A DNA stretch of 64,000 nt, taken from assembly GCF_000242915.1 (NCBI RefSeq), contig NZ_AFRZ01000001.1, positions 620,001 through 684,000 on the forward strand. Reading direction: 5' to 3'. A program made the position numbers and the translations under genes. Each line of letters begins with the position of its first letter. Positions within the stretch are counted from its first letter, which is position 1. The notes beneath the pieces are model-generated. The model saw only the letters and a list, made by a program, of their open reading frames with translations. It made no database searches and was not told the origin of the DNA. This document shows positions 53,889 through 63,417 of this stretch, piece after piece. This DNA is from Sulfurimonas gotlandica GD1 (GTDB lineage: Bacteria > Campylobacterota > Campylobacteria > Campylobacterales > Sulfurimonadaceae).

Positions 53889-56339
53889 TTAGCCTTTAAC
53901 AACTATGTTAACTAGTTTTTTAGGAACAACTATCTCTTTAACGATGCTCATTCCCTCTAACCACTTAGAAGCTGCTTCTTTTGCACTGGCTATAATATCT
54001 TCATTTGAAGCATCTACTGCTACTTCTATTTCAGTTCTTCTTTTACCGTTGATAGATACACCTAGCGTAATAGAGTCTTCTACAAAGACTTCATCTATAA
54101 CTGCTTGCGGATTTAAGTTATTAAGTGAAAAATACTCACTGCTTATATCCCAACAAATATGAGGAATTACAGGCTCCATTATAGAACTTAATATCCAATA
54201 ACCTTCACTCCATACATCAGAGTTACTCTGTGCATTCAGAGCATTCATAGCTTCCATAGTACCTGCTATGAGAGTGTTAAATGTATACTTTTCATTGTAC
54301 ACATCATTTGCACGAACTAAGGCTTCATAAACTTTCTTTCTTGCATACTTCTCATCTTTAGATAGGGTTGCATGATCAATAATAGGTTTAGTGTCAGTTT
54401 TTACGATATTTGAACTTCTGTCAAAAAATCTTTTTATAAACTTGTAAGCACCCTCAACTGCATTATCGTTCCACTCTAACTCTTGAGTCGGAGGAGCTGC
54501 AAAAAGGATAAATAGTCTAGCCGTATCTGCGCCATATTTTTCAATAATAGCATCTGGGTCAACTGTATTACCCTTAGACTTACTCATCTTAGCTCCGTCT
54601 TTAAGAACCATGCCTTGAGTAAGAAGTTTATCAAAGGGCTCATCAAAATCTAAGTAACCTAAATCACGGAATACTTTTGTAAAGAACCTTGCATATAAAA
54701 GGTGTAAAATAGCGTGTTCTATACCGCCGATGTAGTGATCAACACCCATCCAGTATTTTAACTGCTGTGGCGAAAACGCTTCTTTTTCCCAATTCTGCGG
54801 AGATGCACAAAAACGTAAAAAATACCAAGAAGACTCAACAAAAGTATCCATAGTATCTGTCTCACGAAGAGCATCTTTGCCACATTCACTACATTTACAG
54901 TGCTTCCAAGTCGGATGATTGTCAAGTGGGTTACCCTCACCAGTAATCTCAACATCTGCAGGAAGAGCAATAGGAAGATTCTCTTTTTTCTCCATAACCA
55001 AACCACAATCTTCACAGTGTATAAAAGGAATCGGAGCACCCCAATATCTCTGACGTGAAACACCCCAGTCTTTTAGTTTATAGTTTGTAGTTTTTTGACC
55101 TAACTTGTTTTCTTCAAAGTACTTAATTATGTTGTACTGAGATTTTTTAGAGTTAAGCCCGTCAAATTCTCCAGAGTTAAACAGTTCTCCAACTTCAGTG
55201 AAAGCACACTCAGAGCTAAGTTCACCCTCGTAAGGTTTAATCACTGCATTGATAGGCAGATCATATTTTTTAGCAAAGTCAAAATCTCTGTCATCATGAG
55301 CAGGAACTGCCATAACAGCTCCACTGCCATAATCCATAAGAACAAAGTTAGCTATCCAAACCGGTACTTTTTTACCAGTTAGTGGATGTATAACATCAAG
55401 TCCAAGAGAGATTCCGGCTTTCTCTTTTTGTCTGTCTATTGAAGATGTATTTTTCATCTTCGTTATATTTGCAATAACTGCATCACTTAAAAGCTTATTG
55501 TCAATCATATAGGTAACTATTGCGTGCTCAGGAGCTAGTGCAGTGTAAGAAACACCATAGATAGTATCAGGACGAGTAGTAAAAACATCAAATGATTCGA
55601 AAGTGTTGTTTAGTTTTTCTTTAGATGTCGCGTCAAAGAACAGGTCAAACTCTAAACCATTTGACTTACCTATCCAGTTTTCCTGCATAGTAAGAACTTG
55701 TTTAGGCCAGCCACCCTCAATTTTCTTTAAATCATCTAAAAGCTCATCAGCATACTGAGTAATTTTAAAGTAGTACTGATTCATATCTTTTTTAACGATT
55801 GGAGTATCACATCTCCAACAGCATCCATCAACAACCTGCTCATTTGCTAGAACAGTTTGATCATGTGGACACCAGTTAAGGAGACCTTTTTCACGATAGA
55901 GAAGGCCTTTTTCATACATATCGATAATAAAGCCCTGCTCAAATTTAGTGTACAACTCATCGCTGGTTGCAAGTTCACGCTCTTTTGAGAAAGAAAAACC
56001 TAAAGATACAAACTCTTTTTTCATGTAGTCTATATTGTCATAAGTCCAGCCCTTAGGGTGTGAACCATTTTTGATAGCCGCATTTTCAGCCGGCATACCA
56101 AAACTGTCAAATCCGATAGGATGAAGAACGTTGAAGTTTTGCTGACGGTAGTAACGTGCAAAAGCGTCACTGATAGAGTAGTTTCTAACGTGGCCCATAT
56201 GTAGTCTTCCACTTGGAAATGGAAACATACTTAAAATATATTTTTTTTCTTTTTTAAAATCTTCACTAGGCTCAAAACTTCCGTTTTGAGCCCAATAGTC
56301 TTGCCATTTTTTTTCTATAGTAGTCGAGTTGTATTCCAA
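53889..56339 (-). CDS. leuS: Leucyl-tRNA synthetase
   Basis: Class I synthetase with 816 residues. The HIGH-type motif is [16 protein letters not shown] and the KMSKS motif is [13 protein letters not shown]. The CP1 editing domain contains [10 protein letters not shown] and [13 protein letters not shown], and Zn-type cysteines occur in [21 protein letters not shown] and in the CEDCG / CKCSECG region. The start is TTG 56339 with AGGA seven bases upstream; [12 protein letters not shown] is the expected N-terminus. Confidence 0.97.
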   Translation of the reverse strand: MEYNSTTIEKKWQDYWAQNGSFEPSEDFKKEKKYILSMFPFPSGRLHMGHVRNYSISDAFARYYRQQNFNVLHPIGFDSFGMPAENAAIKNGSHPKGWTYDNIDYMKKEFVSLGFSFSKERELATSDELYTKFEQGFIIDMYEKGLLYREKGLLNWCPHDQTVLANEQVVDGCCWRCDTPIVKKDMNQYYFKITQYADELLDDLKKIEGGWPKQVLTMQENWIGKSNGLEFDLFFDATSKEKLNNTFESFDVFTTRPDTIYGVSYTALAPEHAIVTYMIDNKLLSDAVIANITKMKNTSSIDRQKEKAGISLGLDVIHPLTGKKVPVWIANFVLMDYGSGAVMAVPAHDDRDFDFAKKYDLPINAVIKPYEGELSSECAFTEVGELFNSGEFDGLNSKKSQYNIIKYFEENKLGQKTTNYKLKDWGVSRQRYWGAPIPFIHCEDCGLVMEKKENLPIALPADVEITGEGNPLDNHPTWKHCKCSECGKDALRETDTMDTFVESSWYFLRFCASPQNWEKEAFSPQQLKYWMGVDHYIGGIEHAILHLLYARFFTKVFRDLGYLDFDEPFDKLLTQGMVLKDGAKMSKSKGNTVDPDAIIEKYGADTARLFILFAAPPTQELEWNDNAVEGAYKFIKRFFDRSSNIVKTDTKPIIDHATLSKDEKYARKKVYEALVRANDVYNEKYTFNTLIAGTMEAMNALNAQSNSDVWSEGYWILSSIMEPVIPHICWDISSEYFSLNNLNPQAVIDEVFVEDSITLGVSINGKRRTEIEVAVDASNEDIIASAKEAASKWLEGMSIVKEIVVPKKLVNIVVKG

Positions 56340-56348
56340 TGAAACGTC

Positions 56349-56687
56349 CTAGTAATCGTCGTGTGTTTTTGAGCTCTCAATGTAAACAAGTCCTACAGAG
56401 AACATGTTAGCGATAAGTGCACCGATAGTTAAGGCAATAGCCCACTCTAAATTTCCAACAACTTCTAAATAAATAAACGCTGGAATAAGGTGTAAATCAG
56501 CCACCAAAGAGGAAGCTAAAAGCTCAGCAGAGAGTAAGTTCCTTACTCCAATTTTCAAAACTGTAGAAACAAGATTTAAACTAGCCGCAACAAAAAGTGC
56601 AACCGCACTATGTTCATATAAAAAACCCGCTATTGATGTTAAACTCATCAACGAGAAAAATACGTATATTACTTTACCCCAATCCAT
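56349..56687 (-). CDS. Small integral membrane protein (DUF6394-like)
   Basis: A 112-residue protein with four likely membrane helices (VIYVFFSLMSLTSIAGFLY, AVALFVAASLNLVSTVL, LASSLVADLHLIPAFIYL, WAIALTIGALIANMFSVGLV). A membrane protein of this kind occupies the same place after leuS in Helicobacter (HP1548, from memory). Function unknown. It is nine bases upstream of leuS on the same strand. Confidence 0.8.
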   Translation of the reverse strand: MDWGKVIYVFFSLMSLTSIAGFLYEHSAVALFVAASLNLVSTVLKIGVRNLLSAELLASSLVADLHLIPAFIYLEVVGNLEWAIALTIGALIANMFSVGLVYIESSKTHDDY

Positions 56688-56767
56688 AGCACTACCTTAT
56701 TAATTAATTGCAGTGATTATACAAAAAATATCTTAAGGAGTGACTGAATGGATAAAAGAGCATTTTA

Positions 56768-56956
56768 TTAGCTTTTTGCAAGTAGATTTTTCTTCATAAA
56801 TATGTAGAAAAACGCTAATACGGGAACAAAAATAATACCAATAACCCAAAAAACTTTTGCTTTTTTATCGTTGAATTCATTAGTTAGTATAGAACCGATA
56901 GAGTAAATCCATAGACCTAAAAACAGGACAAGGATTAAGATTGTAATATTGCTCAT
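56768..56956 (-). CDS. Small membrane protein with PLDc_N-like domain
   Basis: The start is ATG 56956, because AAGGAGG lies five or six bases upstream; the in-frame ATG at 56971 lies before that site. The 62-residue product has two membrane helices (ITILILVLFLGLWIYSIGSI and VFWVIGIIFVPVLAFFYIFM) joined by NEFNDKKAKV. This fits the PLDc_N family found alone or at the N-terminus of cardiolipin synthases. Function unknown. Confidence 0.75.
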   Translation of the reverse strand: MSNITILILVLFLGLWIYSIGSILTNEFNDKKAKVFWVIGIIFVPVLAFFYIFMKKNLLAKS

Positions 56957-57030
56957 AACATCCTCCTTCATATCCTATACTATATCATTTGTAATGTTAA
57001 AACTATAAAAAGAAATAGAACTAATATAAT

Positions 57031-59637
57031 CTATTTTATTAGAATAAATGCAGACCAAAAGTATGGGTTTGAGTAAGCCTCAAATACTTTTGTCTCATTA
57101 CTCTTTTTTTGTAAACCTCTTTGAGTATTTTCACCAGCTATACTGTTTGTGAGTAGTTTCTTTTTTGCAAAATATAAAGATTTTGAATTTGAATTTCCTT
57201 TAGCAATATTTTCATAAAATAATTTCATCAATTGCTCTGTAGCGAGTGAATCAACAGGCCATAAAGAAGCTATTATCTCTTTACTTCCTGCTACTTTAAA
57301 AGCTCTAGCTATTCCAGTAGCTCCCTCCCCTCTAAAGTATTCACCACTTCCTGAGTTACAAGCTGACAAAACAACAAGTTTAGCATTGAGTTTTAGTTTT
57401 GAAATTTCAGTTGCACTAAGCAGTGAATCTTCTTTCTCTTCTTTTGCTAAGACTAAAGCTGGTTCATTCATATCTGGTATTTCACCACCTAATATTCCAT
57501 GTGTAGCAAAATGTATGTAATCATAATCTTCAAGAGGTATTGACTTTATGATACTCTCTTTTGCATCTGTGCCTAAAAGTAGTTTAGATGAATTCATATT
57601 CTTTGATATAGTTTCAACTTCTCTTCTTGTTTCAGGAAGTTTTTGAAAATAGCCAGATATGTCTGCCGAGCGCTTTTTTGAAAAAGTTATATCAGAAAGT
57701 TTATCTACTCCACGTTCATCATACATAGGATCAGCCACAGCGAGTAGTTTTAACTCTTTAGATTTTTTATTATCTATTTGAGAAATATTCAGAGTTGTTA
57801 AATAATCAACACTATAATTTTCAAATAACATCAGCTCATCCAATGGATAAATATCTAGCGGCAGAATAGAAAGAACTCCATCACTCAGTAGATGAATATT
57901 TTTAATACCTTTAAACTTTGCTATTGGGTTTATGTACTCTCTTGCTATATTTAAAAGCTCTACTTTATTGTAAATTTGTTTTTCTACTAAATCATTTTTT
58001 ATAGCATATAATTTTTTATCTAACTCTTTACTCTTTGGTATAACAGAAGCAAAAATTTCATCTTTTGATATTCCTGCTATGAGAATATCTGTCCCAACGT
58101 CAAATATGATGTAGAGTAAATCTTCTTTACTCATAGATGATTGAAGTTCTTGAAGATTTTGCTCTTTTATATCTGCAGTTGCTTTTAAGTCTTTTAGTTG
58201 ACGAGAACTTAAAAGATTTAAAGCAACCAAAAAATTATCAAATGATTTTTTAGTTTTTTCTTTTTCATATATTTTTGCTCTTGAGCGAATTAATCCTAAG
58301 TAAGCATCTTTTGCGTAGCCTCTGAAGTAGCTTTTTCTTAGATTTATTGGCAGAGATGCTCTTATCTTTTCATTTGAGATAATGAGTTCATCATAAACAT
58401 CACAAGCTTGAGTATAATTAGACTCTTTTTCTAAGATAATTGCTTTTAGAGTTAGCAGTTCTCTTTTAGTTTTTATAACTCCGTCTAGGTATTGATACTC
58501 TGAGGGTAATTTTTTATAGTGTTCTACTAAAAGTTTAAATCTACTCTCTGCTTCAACCATTTGTTCTGTAGCTTTGTCTATCTCTCCTGAATGATAATTT
58601 ATATCTGCTGAGTATAGAGAACTTAGGTAATTGAATTTTAGAGGGATGCGTTGGAGAACAACATTAGAAGTATTACCTAATGCAAAATCAAAATTTTCGC
58701 GTAATTCTTTAATATAAATACTATTCTTTTTTGATGAAGGATCTGTTGAACCTAAAGCATTACTTTGAAGAGTATTTTGTAATTCAAGAAAAGCTATATT
58801 TGCTCTTTTCTTATCATTTGTAATAGCAAAATATTTTGCATATACAAATAATGTTTGACTATTTGTATAATAATTTTCACCAGATATATTATTTTGATTA
58901 TATAATTCAAAATAGCCCTCGGCAGCCCTTCTTCCTACTATATTTGAAAATGGTGTAATATATTTGTACCCATAATACTTCATTAAAAAATCAAAATTTA
59001 TTGCTTGTATATTTTCATCATTTATATTGAAATCTAGAAGAGATAATTTTAAATTATATTTTTGATATTCATAAAATACTAATAAACTATAAATATCATT
59101 CTTTTGAATATTATCTATGTCCACAATAAAGTATTCATTCATTATTTTTTCTATATTTGCTAATGTAATATTAGCTAAGTCAACTAATCCTAAGTCAAGA
59201 TAAATATCAATAAGTTTAAAGGATGTATCTAATTCTATTTCCATAAAATCATATTTTTGAGACTCTAAAATTAATTTTTTATAAATTTCTATTGATTTAT
59301 AAACTTGCTTTGTTTGAACATAATAATTTACGGTTACATCTGATAATTGCTTGTAAATAAATACATCAGCATATAAGCGTGCACCTCCATTAACAAAAAC
59401 ATTCCATAGGTCAGTACCTTTATTAAAGAGTATTTCAATTTTAGTATTAGCTTCTTTTGATGTTTTTTTATCAGTATGCAATATGTCAATAACAACTTGT
59501 TCTATCTCTAAATATGCTTTTGAATAATTGGCTTTTTTTTTGATATCTAAAGAAGATTCTAGTCCAAATGCCATTACGCTAGATGTTAAAACATATATAA
59601 AAAATAAAATATTTACAATATACAGCTTACCTTTCAT
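57031..59637 (-). CDS. Secreted TPR-CHAT protease-like protein
   Basis: An 868-residue exported protein. A signal peptide (MKGKLYIVNILFFIYVLTSSVMA) is followed by about 450 helical residues with TPR-like units (YHSGEIDKATEQMVEAESRF, YTQACDVYDELI). The CHAT domain spans about 560-868 and carries the clan CD dyad His713 (IHFATHGIL) and Cys760 (VVLSACNSGSG), followed by GEGATGIARAF and IASLWPVDS. Active-site residues are intact, so it may be a periplasmic or surface protease triggered through the TPRs. It overlaps the lipoprotein gene by 11 bases. Substrate unknown. AT content looks higher than in its neighbours. Confidence 0.88.
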   Translation of the reverse strand: MKGKLYIVNILFFIYVLTSSVMAFGLESSLDIKKKANYSKAYLEIEQVVIDILHTDKKTSKEANTKIEILFNKGTDLWNVFVNGGARLYADVFIYKQLSDVTVNYYVQTKQVYKSIEIYKKLILESQKYDFMEIELDTSFKLIDIYLDLGLVDLANITLANIEKIMNEYFIVDIDNIQKNDIYSLLVFYEYQKYNLKLSLLDFNINDENIQAINFDFLMKYYGYKYITPFSNIVGRRAAEGYFELYNQNNISGENYYTNSQTLFVYAKYFAITNDKKRANIAFLELQNTLQSNALGSTDPSSKKNSIYIKELRENFDFALGNTSNVVLQRIPLKFNYLSSLYSADINYHSGEIDKATEQMVEAESRFKLLVEHYKKLPSEYQYLDGVIKTKRELLTLKAIILEKESNYTQACDVYDELIISNEKIRASLPINLRKSYFRGYAKDAYLGLIRSRAKIYEKEKTKKSFDNFLVALNLLSSRQLKDLKATADIKEQNLQELQSSMSKEDLLYIIFDVGTDILIAGISKDEIFASVIPKSKELDKKLYAIKNDLVEKQIYNKVELLNIAREYINPIAKFKGIKNIHLLSDGVLSILPLDIYPLDELMLFENYSVDYLTTLNISQIDNKKSKELKLLAVADPMYDERGVDKLSDITFSKKRSADISGYFQKLPETRREVETISKNMNSSKLLLGTDAKESIIKSIPLEDYDYIHFATHGILGGEIPDMNEPALVLAKEEKEDSLLSATEISKLKLNAKLVVLSACNSGSGEYFRGEGATGIARAFKVAGSKEIIASLWPVDSLATEQLMKLFYENIAKGNSNSKSLYFAKKKLLTNSIAGENTQRGLQKKSNETKVFEAYSNPYFWSAFILIK

Positions 59638-60361
59638 GAATTATCTTTACAACTGTCACTAAAATATATGACTCTCTAATATATACCCATATCCCTAAAC
59701 TATTATACCAATCAGATTTATTAGTTTTCCACATATAAGTGTACATATCACTAACTCCTGTATACTGAGTATTTGCAAATGGCTTTCCCCAACCTTCATT
59801 AATTACAAATAAGGAATCAAAATCTTTAACAATGGATTTATATAATTCATTTAATGATTCCCCATCATTTGGAGTATAGTAGACTGCCATATTTGTCCCT
59901 TCTTTTAATTCTGCAAAAGAAAGATCCATTGGATTAGTACTATTTAAATAAACTTGGAAAGGGTTGTTATTGCTTTTTTCTTTTAAGACAATTGATCTTT
60001 TCAAAGAATAGTGCCCTTTTTTAGCATCTTTAATTCCTCGTATCTTCTCTGGCTTAGAAATTGATGAGATTTTGTTAAATTCATTTTTTGTAATTAAAAA
60101 TTCTTCATCAGCAATTCTTTTAGCTACTGCATCTTTTTTTGGATCAACTATCACAAATGGTAAAGTGCTTATTGTTCCATCAGCATATTGTTCTACTAAC
60201 TTGTGAAATATTTTTGCTCTAGGCGAATTCACATATTTATATAATAACTTAATATCTGGTGAAGTATAATTTTTTTTTGGCTTAGGTCTAGGTTGTTCGC
60301 ATCCAATCATAAAGACCAATACAACAACTAAAACACTTACCCTTAAAATACTAGTTCTCAT
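59627..60361 (-). CDS. Lipoprotein partner of the CHAT protein
   Basis: About 244 residues with a lipobox (LVFMIGC). The remainder is soluble and basic, with no family I recognise; YKYVNSPRAKIFHKLVEQYA and WGKPFANTQYTG are the more structured parts. I chose ATG 60361 because AAGGA lies five bases upstream; an adjacent ATG at 60364 would add one residue. The 3' end overlaps the CHAT gene, so the pair is co-translated. It may be the anchor, inhibitor or substrate of the CHAT protein. Confidence 0.7.
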   Translation of the reverse strand: MRTSILRVSVLVVVLVFMIGCEQPRPKPKKNYTSPDIKLLYKYVNSPRAKIFHKLVEQYADGTISTLPFVIVDPKKDAVAKRIADEEFLITKNEFNKISSISKPEKIRGIKDAKKGHYSLKRSIVLKEKSNNNPFQVYLNSTNPMDLSFAELKEGTNMAVYYTPNDGESLNELYKSIVKDFDSLFVINEGWGKPFANTQYTGVSDMYTYMWKTNKSDWYNSLGIWVYIRESYILVTVVKIIHER

Positions 60362-60376
60362 CATAATCCTTCGTAT

Positions 60377-60382
60377 AGTATA
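60377..60382 (-). promoter_or_regulatory. -10 element for the lipoprotein-CHAT pair
   Basis: TATACT on the minus strand, 16 bases before the lipoprotein start, with the AAGGA ribosome site in between. Confidence 0.35.
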
Positions 60383-60408
60383 TATATTTAACTAAGAAAT
60401 TTATTATT

Positions 60409-60454
60409 CACTAAGTCTAATCTTTTTGTCTTTATATAAGGCTTAGACTTAGTG
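60409..60454. promoter_or_regulatory. 12-base perfect inverted repeat upstream of the lipoprotein-CHAT genes
   Basis: CACTAAGTCTAA (60409-60420) and TTAGACTTAGTG (60443-60454) are exact complements, 22 bases apart. The arm centres are 34 bases, or about three helical turns, apart. The near arm lies about 27 bases upstream of the proposed -10. It could be an operator of the CHAT pair or a hairpin ending secF transcription; no T run follows. Confidence 0.5.
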
Positions 60455-60494
60455 CATACTTTAAGTATCAATATATGAGAGTATTTGAGTAGAG

Positions 60495-60520
60495 CTTACC
60501 CACACCAAAGTATGGGTAAG
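60495..60520. terminator. Hairpin just after secF
   Basis: CTTACCCA (60495-60502) and TGGGTAAG (60513-60520) form an 8-base stem with a 10-base loop, 20 bases downstream of the secF stop on the minus strand. No T tract follows, so factor-dependent termination or transcript protection is more likely than intrinsic termination. Confidence 0.4.
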
Positions 60521-60539
60521 AAAGAGTATTAAAAAGTTT

Positions 60540-61511
60540 TTACATAATCCCAGATTCGTACTGGTCACGCATTCTTTGTTTTTCTGCTTCTCTTTGTGAC
60601 TTGGCTGCCAATTTAACATGGTAACCTTTAACATCAAAGCCAAACCATAAAAGAATTGGTGAAGCAACAAAGATAGATGAGTATGTACCAACTACAACAC
60701 CAACTAAAAGTGTAAATGCAAAGGCATGGATAATCTCACCACCGAACATAAATAACGTAAATACAACGAAGAAAGTCGTTAGAGATGTAAGGGTTGTTCT
60801 TGCTAGTGTTCTTGTAATTGACTCATTGATAATCTCAGTCAAATCTGTATTTTTAGACGAAGTCACACCCTCACGAATACGGTCAAATACTATGATAGTG
60901 TCATTTAGCGAGTAACCAAGTATGGTAAGTAGTGCGGCTAGTACATCCAGATTTACATCTAAGCCAACAAGTGTAATAGCACCAAGAGCGATAGAGATAT
61001 CATGAATAAGTGCAACAATAGATGCAACAGCAAAACGCCATTCAAATCTAAATGCAACATAGATTAAAATCCCGATCATCGCTAAGAGTAGAGACATTAT
61101 TCCCTTCTCTTTGAGCTCTGCACCTACTGTAGGTCCAACGATATCAACACGACGTATTTCGTAATTACCTGTGCCTTTTAATGCCTCACGAGTAACATCA
61201 CCTACATCTACAGTAACATCACCTGTTGTACTTTTCATACGAATAACTACTTCATCAACTGCACCAAACTCTGTTATAGAAGCATTATTAAAAAGCTCAT
61301 TACCTTTTAGTTTCTCACGCATCGCATCTATTGGAGCAGTAGTGTCATACTTAACTTGAACTATTGTTCCACCTGCAAAGTCAACACCATAGTTTAGACC
61401 TTTTGTTGCTAAAAGTGCATAGGAAGCTAAAACTAAGACTACAGATAAAATCATTGCAAGCTTAGACTTGCCCATAAAATTAAAGGTTTTTGTGTATTTA
61501 AAAAATTCCAT
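60540..61511 (-). CDS. secF: Protein translocase subunit SecF
   Basis: Membrane partner of SecD in the proton-driven late step of Sec export. Six membrane helices are spread over 323 residues. Family motifs include GLNYGVDFAGGTIVQVKYD, RRVDIVGPTVGAELKEKG, LTILGYSLNDTIIVFDRIRE and NESITRTLARTTLTSLTT. It follows secD by two bases. Confidence 0.96.
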   Translation of the reverse strand: MEFFKYTKTFNFMGKSKLAMILSVVLVLASYALLATKGLNYGVDFAGGTIVQVKYDTTAPIDAMREKLKGNELFNNASITEFGAVDEVVIRMKSTTGDVTVDVGDVTREALKGTGNYEIRRVDIVGPTVGAELKEKGIMSLLLAMIGILIYVAFRFEWRFAVASIVALIHDISIALGAITLVGLDVNLDVLAALLTILGYSLNDTIIVFDRIREGVTSSKNTDLTEIINESITRTLARTTLTSLTTFFVVFTLFMFGGEIIHAFAFTLLVGVVVGTYSSIFVASPILLWFGFDVKGYHVKLAAKSQREAEKQRMRDQYESGIM

Positions 61512-61513
61512 AA

Positions 61514-63085
61514 TTAACCCTTAATCCCAAACCAGAAACGGTTGTTTTTACTTTTTTGTATTCTGCTCTCTAACATTTCATAAATACCGTGTGTACCTAA
61601 GATAGCAGTTAACATAGATGCTAAAATACCAATACTGATTGTAACGGCAAACCCTTTGATAGCACCTGTTCCATAAGCATATAGAACAACTGCTGCAATA
61701 AGTGTTGTAATGTTTGCATCTAAGATAGCTCTCATAGCATTTGAATAACCATCTTCTATGGCTTTGTGCATAGATTTACCTTCATAAATCAGCTCTCGTA
61801 TTCTCTCTGAGATAATAACATTGGCATCTACAGCCATACCGACTGTCAGAACTATACCTGCCATACCAGGAAGTGTTAGGGTCGCACCAAAAAGACTCAT
61901 AACAGCTAAAATGATAAATAAGTTGGCAATCAACGCAATATTTGCAATAACACCAGCCATACGGTAGTAAACAACCATAAAGATAATTACTAAAATAAAA
62001 CCGCCAATAAGTGCAATCATACTAGCTTTAATACTATCAGCCCCAAGACTTGGTCCAACTGAACGTTTTTCCATGAGGTAAATAGGAGCTAAAAGTGCAC
62101 CTGAACGAAGAGCGATAGCTAAATCTTTTGCTTCCATAACAGTATAGTTTCCAGAAATCTGACCAGCACCTCCACCGATACGCTCATTGATATTTGGAGC
62201 AGAATAAACTTTTCCATCTAAAACAACAGCAAGTCTTTTACCAACACTTTTGCCAGTGAAGTCACCAAATATTTCTGCACCCTCCGCATTTAACTTGAAG
62301 TTAATCAAAGGTCTGTTATTTTGATCAAATCCCATTGAAGCATCTGTTAGCATCCCGCCATCAAGAATAGGAATCTCACGAACTAAGTATTTACGGCGAG
62401 AATCTTTAACATCTTCTAAAATCACGTCACCATAAGCGCTAGCATCAGAGTCACTCATGCTGTTAACACGAGCATCTCTATCTTCATCAACTGCCATAAG
62501 CTCAAGTTTAGCTGCACGAGAAATAAGCTCTCTTGCACGTTGCTCTTCTTCTTGAGTCTTGATTCCAGCTAACTGAACAAGAATCTTCTCTTCACCTTGA
62601 CGAGCTACAACAGGCTCAGCTAATCCAAATTGGTCAAGTCTATTTCTAATAGTCTCAATAGCTTGGTCAATTGCTAACTTTTCTGTTTTTATTATCTCTG
62701 CAGGTGTTAAGCTAAGTGAAAAGTTCTCAGCATTAACAGACAGGTTTACACCATCTATCTCACTTAAAAACTCTTTCATCGCCTTTGTATCATCAGCGTC
62801 AAGAAGTGAAAAAGATATTGATGATTCATCAAACTTGAGTGCATCGACCAAGATATCTTTTCTATCACTAAAATGTTTTACACTAGCAGCAATTGATTTT
62901 ATACGAGACTTTGTGGCTTCTTCAGTTTTTACACCAAGAAGCATGTGTAAACCACCCTGAAGGTCAAGTCCTAAAGTAACTTTTTTTCCATCTTGCAACT
63001 GTAGTAGTGATGGTGCGGAGAAGAACAGACCAAAAACTATTGATAGTGCGAAGATAACTATGCGATAATTAAGCTTCATCCTCAT
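61514..63085 (-). CDS. secD: Protein translocase subunit SecD
   Basis: About 523 residues. TM1, then TLGLDLQGGLHMLLGV, a large periplasmic domain with RNRLDQFGLAEPVVARQG, and five further helices with TLPGMAGIVLTVGMAVDANVIISERIRE, which holds the conserved Asp. I place the start at ATG 63085 (MRMKLNYRI), inside the yajC 3' end; ATG 63079 is the next choice. The frame stays open upstream to a TTG at 63112 with no family support. Confidence 0.95.
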   Translation of the reverse strand: MRMKLNYRIVIFALSIVFGLFFSAPSLLQLQDGKKVTLGLDLQGGLHMLLGVKTEEATKSRIKSIAASVKHFSDRKDILVDALKFDESSISFSLLDADDTKAMKEFLSEIDGVNLSVNAENFSLSLTPAEIIKTEKLAIDQAIETIRNRLDQFGLAEPVVARQGEEKILVQLAGIKTQEEEQRARELISRAAKLELMAVDEDRDARVNSMSDSDASAYGDVILEDVKDSRRKYLVREIPILDGGMLTDASMGFDQNNRPLINFKLNAEGAEIFGDFTGKSVGKRLAVVLDGKVYSAPNINERIGGGAGQISGNYTVMEAKDLAIALRSGALLAPIYLMEKRSVGPSLGADSIKASMIALIGGFILVIIFMVVYYRMAGVIANIALIANLFIILAVMSLFGATLTLPGMAGIVLTVGMAVDANVIISERIRELIYEGKSMHKAIEDGYSNAMRAILDANITTLIAAVVLYAYGTGAIKGFAVTISIGILASMLTAILGTHGIYEMLESRIQKSKNNRFWFGIKG

Positions 63086-63335
63086 ACTTTCTTGCAATAG
63101 CGTCTTTTGCAATTTTAGTAATTACATCATCATTCATTTTTACACTTAAAAACTTCTCTTCAACTTTGTGAATAACTACAATAAAGCCACCATTAGTAAC
63201 AACTTTGTCACCTTTAGCTAGAGCTTCGATCATCTCTTTTCTTGCTTTAGCCTCTTTTTGTTGTGGGCGGATAATCACGAAATACATGATTGCGATTAAA
63301 AATATAAACGGTAGTAATTGACTGATAATTTCCAT
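63069..63335 (-). CDS. yajC: Sec translocase accessory protein YajC
   Basis: An 88-residue protein with one membrane helix (LLPFIFLIAIMYFVIIRPQQKEAKAR), the RPQ(Q)K motif of YajC, and a small beta domain (GDKVVTNGGFIVVIHKVEEKFL). It precedes secD and overlaps it by 17 bases, in the common yajC-secD-secF order. Confidence 0.96.
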   Translation of the reverse strand: MEIISQLLPFIFLIAIMYFVIIRPQQKEAKARKEMIEALAKGDKVVTNGGFIVVIHKVEEKFLSVKMNDDVITKIAKDAIARKYEDEA

Positions 63336-63417
63336 AGGTATGGGTTTCCTTTAATTAAATTGTGGCGATTATACAAAAAGAATATTAATAAGTGACTGAA
63401 TATGTGTATAATTCTAC

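Noticed and set aside
54758-55063. 101-codon frame inside leuS on the same strand
   Set aside because: Fully contained in leuS, composition unlike a real protein, no start signal.
60461-60691. 76-codon frame overlapping the secF 3' end
   Set aside because: It mostly duplicates secF DNA in another frame and has no ribosome site or protein signature.
63086-63112. Longer secD start at TTG 63112
   Set aside because: The added residues lie inside yajC and do not match the SecD N-terminus; ATG 63085 gives the expected beginning.
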